A DNA stretch of 64,000 bases from Anisakis pegreffii (Eukaryota > Nematoda > Chromadorea > Rhabditida > Anisakidae): positions 1-64,000 of the forward strand of contig JAPYMA010002796.1 of NCBI GenBank assembly GCA_035041965.1. Direction: 5' to 3'. Under the pieces are notes generated by a model. That model made no database searches. It was not told the origin of the DNA and saw nothing but the letters and a program-made list of their open reading frames with translations. A program made the position numbers and the translations under genes. Shown piece by piece: positions 61,043-64,000 of the stretch (positions are counted from its first letter, which is position 1; every line of letters begins with the position of its first letter).

Positions 61043-64000
61043 ATGTTAAGAAACGTCACACGTCAGCGTACACTGCTGTTGCAATTCGTAATCGTCAGTG
61101 CCATTCAGTGGTTATCAATTGATTGCTATGAACGTATTGAAATCTCGGATATTGGTCTTGACGTGTTGCCTCGCACCACACCGCCCGAGGTGAACGGAGT
61201 GAAGAATTTACAACGTTCGCGAACGTTAATCGGCCGAAGTATTGTCAAGCAGAAGTTGGATCATTTCAGCGACAACGGAACAGGCCACTGGAATCAGGTG
61301 AATATCATATTGTCCGCATAGATTTTATTCAAACAAAAGAAAAATCGTACACAGAAACACTCAAAATGCTTACGATCAATTGAATTGCAACTGAGCATCT
61401 CAGTCATTTTGATTTACAGCCTTCTTGATAGGACAGTTTTAATCTGGATCATGGACGATTTTGATTTCACTTTCACTTTTGCTTACATGATAAAACATGA
61501 AGTTGATCTGAACTGATTGTGAGCAATTTTGACTGAATTTTTAGATTTAACACTTAAATATGTAAGAGATTGAATTATGTATCTGTCCAATAAGAGATTG
61601 AATTAACTTACGATGAGCATATTAACATTTAAATATGTTTCATAGCTTCAAATTATCGCATTGTTGAATTCATGCCTAATTGTAAATTCTACGCTATGAT
61701 AGGGGAAGATCTGGTTTCATTTGAGTGCGTAAAGTTTCATCAAAATGATCTCTTCACCAAATTTGCCGAAGTATATTCCTCAGGATGTATCTGTCCAGTA
61801 AGAGATTGAATTGAATTGCCAATTTTTAAGATCATATCAAATTTTGATTGCGAATGAATATTCGTATTGTACTGATAACTAAATGTGACAGTAATTTAGT
61901 CTGACATTTGGTGATAAAGGTATGCATTTTTTTTTTGAAGAACAAGTTATCTTACGCCTTAAACAGGCAATTTCTTAACAGTTCACCTTAAGCAATGCTC
62001 AATATGGACGATTACTCGTTTTGAATGCGAATAATTTGAGGAATTTTATCGCTAAAAAGGTTAAAACATGAAGTTGATCTGAACTGAGCAATTTTGACTG
62101 AACTTTTAATTTAAGACTTAAAAATCTCGTGATTCATTGACTTTTGTTTGCGAAAATCAACACCATCCACGTGGTTGTATGGGAATTTTTTGAAACACTG
62201 TAGGTATTTTATTACCGTGTAAATGTGAGTAAAGTGACCATTTCAATGATGAATCTCAAGCAAACCGAAGGATTTTCACAACATAATCAGCGAAAATGAA
62301 TCGGTTTTTCAGTGGTTTATGCATCGTAAATCGCCATCACAAGCACCCGATGGACCAGTTTTTTTGGTACTCGGCGGTGAAGGTGCTGCAGACCGAAACT
62401 GGCTGAGCAATCAACAGCTGCCACATATTTTGCTGGCCGATCAGATGAATGCAAGCATCTATTTGCTGGAACATCGATATTATGGGCTGAGTAGACCGGC
62501 GAAGTGAGACAACCATTACTGTCGTCATTGTTTTGAGCATTGGTCAGATAGTTGCAAAAGTGTGAAAAGGAGAAATGACTGATAACTTTTGCATTCACTG
62601 ACTGCAAGTTTTGTTGTCAAAATAATCAACTCGCATCGTGGCAATTACCTACGGAAGTTCAGTTTCTCGTTTTCGACTGAACTGCAATGGTGATAATTGA
62701 AGAGAAGATTTGCAGGGATTTATCGAAACCAAATTTGAAGTATCTGAACGCAAGACAAGCGATTCGAGACGTGGAAAATTTTGTCGATCACATCAATAGA
62801 CGTGAACGAATGACTGAACCAAAATGGATTGCACTCGGTGGAAGCTATTCTGGTGAATCAAAGTTTTCTTCCTTCTGAAAGCTCAATGAACAAATATTTT
62901 CTAGCAAATGATTCAGTGTAAATTCCAGATTGAAAAATCTGAATAATCACTATGAAATTTTATCTATATTAATTTAAATAATCCCGAAATCAAAAAATTT
63001 TCACGGTACATTCATATCAGAAGAAGAAGAAATGGCATGCGACCATATACACTCTTGAAATCATTTCCAGGAAGTTTAGCCGCGTGGTCACGCGAGAAAT
63101 CGCCGAGGAGAATCCGAGCCGCAGTGGCCAGTTCGGCTCCATTGTTGGCGAAAGTTGATTTTAATGGTAGGGCAGATTGGAACAAGAGAGAATTTGCCAT
63201 CGAATGGTGTTCTGTCTAAATGAAATAACTTACAAATGAAATGAAATAAGTTACTAGTTGGAAAAATAAGCGCAAACTGAGTCAAGAATTGCAATCTCAA
63301 GCACAGTGCACCATAGCGATGTTGTAGCTCAAATCTGTTATCGTGACCGGATTGTAGATGCAGTGAGATCCTGATCTGATGTTCCAGCTAATATATTTTC
63401 AAAATAGTGAAACTTCAACTTCATGCATATGAATGATCAATTCTTTGAGGAATTTCGATAGCATTTAAAATTACTCCTAATGATACCATACACTTTATCC
63501 AATTTATAATGAAAATTATAAGTTGTCCGAATTTTTCAGTTTGCATCGAACTGTGTAGACTGTTTCGTATGAGCAAAATTGAAAATTTGAATCTGAGAAT
63601 TCACAAAAATGCTGAGATCTCAGGAGTCATTTTCAAATCAGTCACATATTTATAGAATTCGACAAACAGGTGGAAACCATTCTAACGAAATCCGATCCAG
63701 ACTGTGTGTCAAACATAAGAAGTATTTTCCGATTGCTTGTCGAGAAGATGAAAACACTGAAGGGAAGGCGTGAAATTGTACGGGTGTTCAGGTAGGTGCT
63801 GCACTGCAGTGGTTTTGTTAAATGTTCGGATAATCTAACTTACATAAGAAACTGCTGAAGAAAGATGTTTTCCAAATTTGTGCAGTTGAATCTTTGTAGA
63901 TATTTAACGGAAAAGTGCTTTTTGAATGATTTCATATGAGATGTTTTGCGAGAGAATTGGCATTTTCAATTTATTTTTTGCCATAGTTTCAGATTGGATG
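61043..64000 (+). CDS. Secreted serine carboxypeptidase, family S28 (prolyl carboxypeptidase-like), 3' end outside window
   Basis: S28 enzymes are secreted or lysosomal serine exopeptidases cleaving after proline. Exons: 61043-61297, 62313-62503, 62716-62852, 63071-63166, 63656-63791, then an acceptor at 63,992 whose exon (from 63,993) runs off the window; all phases agree. A hydrophobic segment (QRTLLLQFVIVSAIQWLS) is the signal peptide. Then come QKLDHFSDNGTGHWNQ, the family entry motif, and PVFLVLGGEGAADRNWLS and YLLEHRYYGLSRPAK. The nucleophile motif WIALGGSYSG | SLAAW carries the catalytic Ser and is split by intron 3. AAVASSAPLLAKVDF follows. The catalytic Asp and His should lie beyond the window. 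About 270 residues of the usual 450-500 are present. Trans-splicing is likely from the site just upstream. Confidence 0.93.

Overview
This is 64 kb of an AT-rich animal genome, most likely from a nematode. It encodes an innexin with the invertebrate gap-junction signature. Its genes have short exons with TTTCAG-type 3' splice sites. Several genes carry a TTTCAG/TTTTCAG motif 5-50 nt upstream of the start codon with no matching donor, as expected for spliced-leader trans-splicing. The families found (innexin, peptidase S28, Ly6/three-finger, PAN-like secreted proteins, peptide GPCR, forkhead, SFT2) fit that group. I cannot name a species. All gene models are read by eye from splice signals, reading-frame phase and family motifs; no expression data or database search was available.

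Layout. 1-5 kb: a 1.9-kb satellite array with higher-order structure, then repeat-rich DNA. 5.56-8.65 kb (+): innexin, eight exons recovered, with its terminal exon unresolved; the locus is bracketed by two same-strand copies of a ~530-bp dispersed repeat. 11-26 kb: gene-poor DNA with a CUB-like open frame, a degenerate tRNA-like sequence, two repeats carrying satellite tails, two LINE 3' fragments and many ATT/AAT microsatellites. 26.1-41.7 kb (+): an 11-exon class A peptide GPCR, closest by motif to cholecystokinin/sulfakinin receptors. 28.4-51.6 kb (-): five paralogous three-exon genes for small secreted PAN/apple-like cysteine-rich proteins. Three lie inside the 10.3-kb second intron of the GPCR on the opposite strand; two lie downstream of it. 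45.6-46.6 kb (-): a very short forkhead gene. 46.9-47.8 kb (-): a Ly6/three-finger, probably GPI-anchored, protein. 53.3-54.6 kb (+): an SFT2-family Golgi transport protein. 61.0 kb to the window edge (+): a secreted serine peptidase of family S28, cut off by the window.

The most striking feature is the secreted PAN-like cluster. All five copies keep an intact frame, a signal peptide and the same intron phases (1, then 0). In three pairwise comparisons the introns are nearly identical while the adjoining coding exons have diverged strongly. That is the signature of accelerated exon evolution, perhaps mixed with gene conversion, as known for venom and host-interaction genes. The units have also spread by segmental duplication, carrying intergenic modules, foldbacks and a 300-bp insertion with them.
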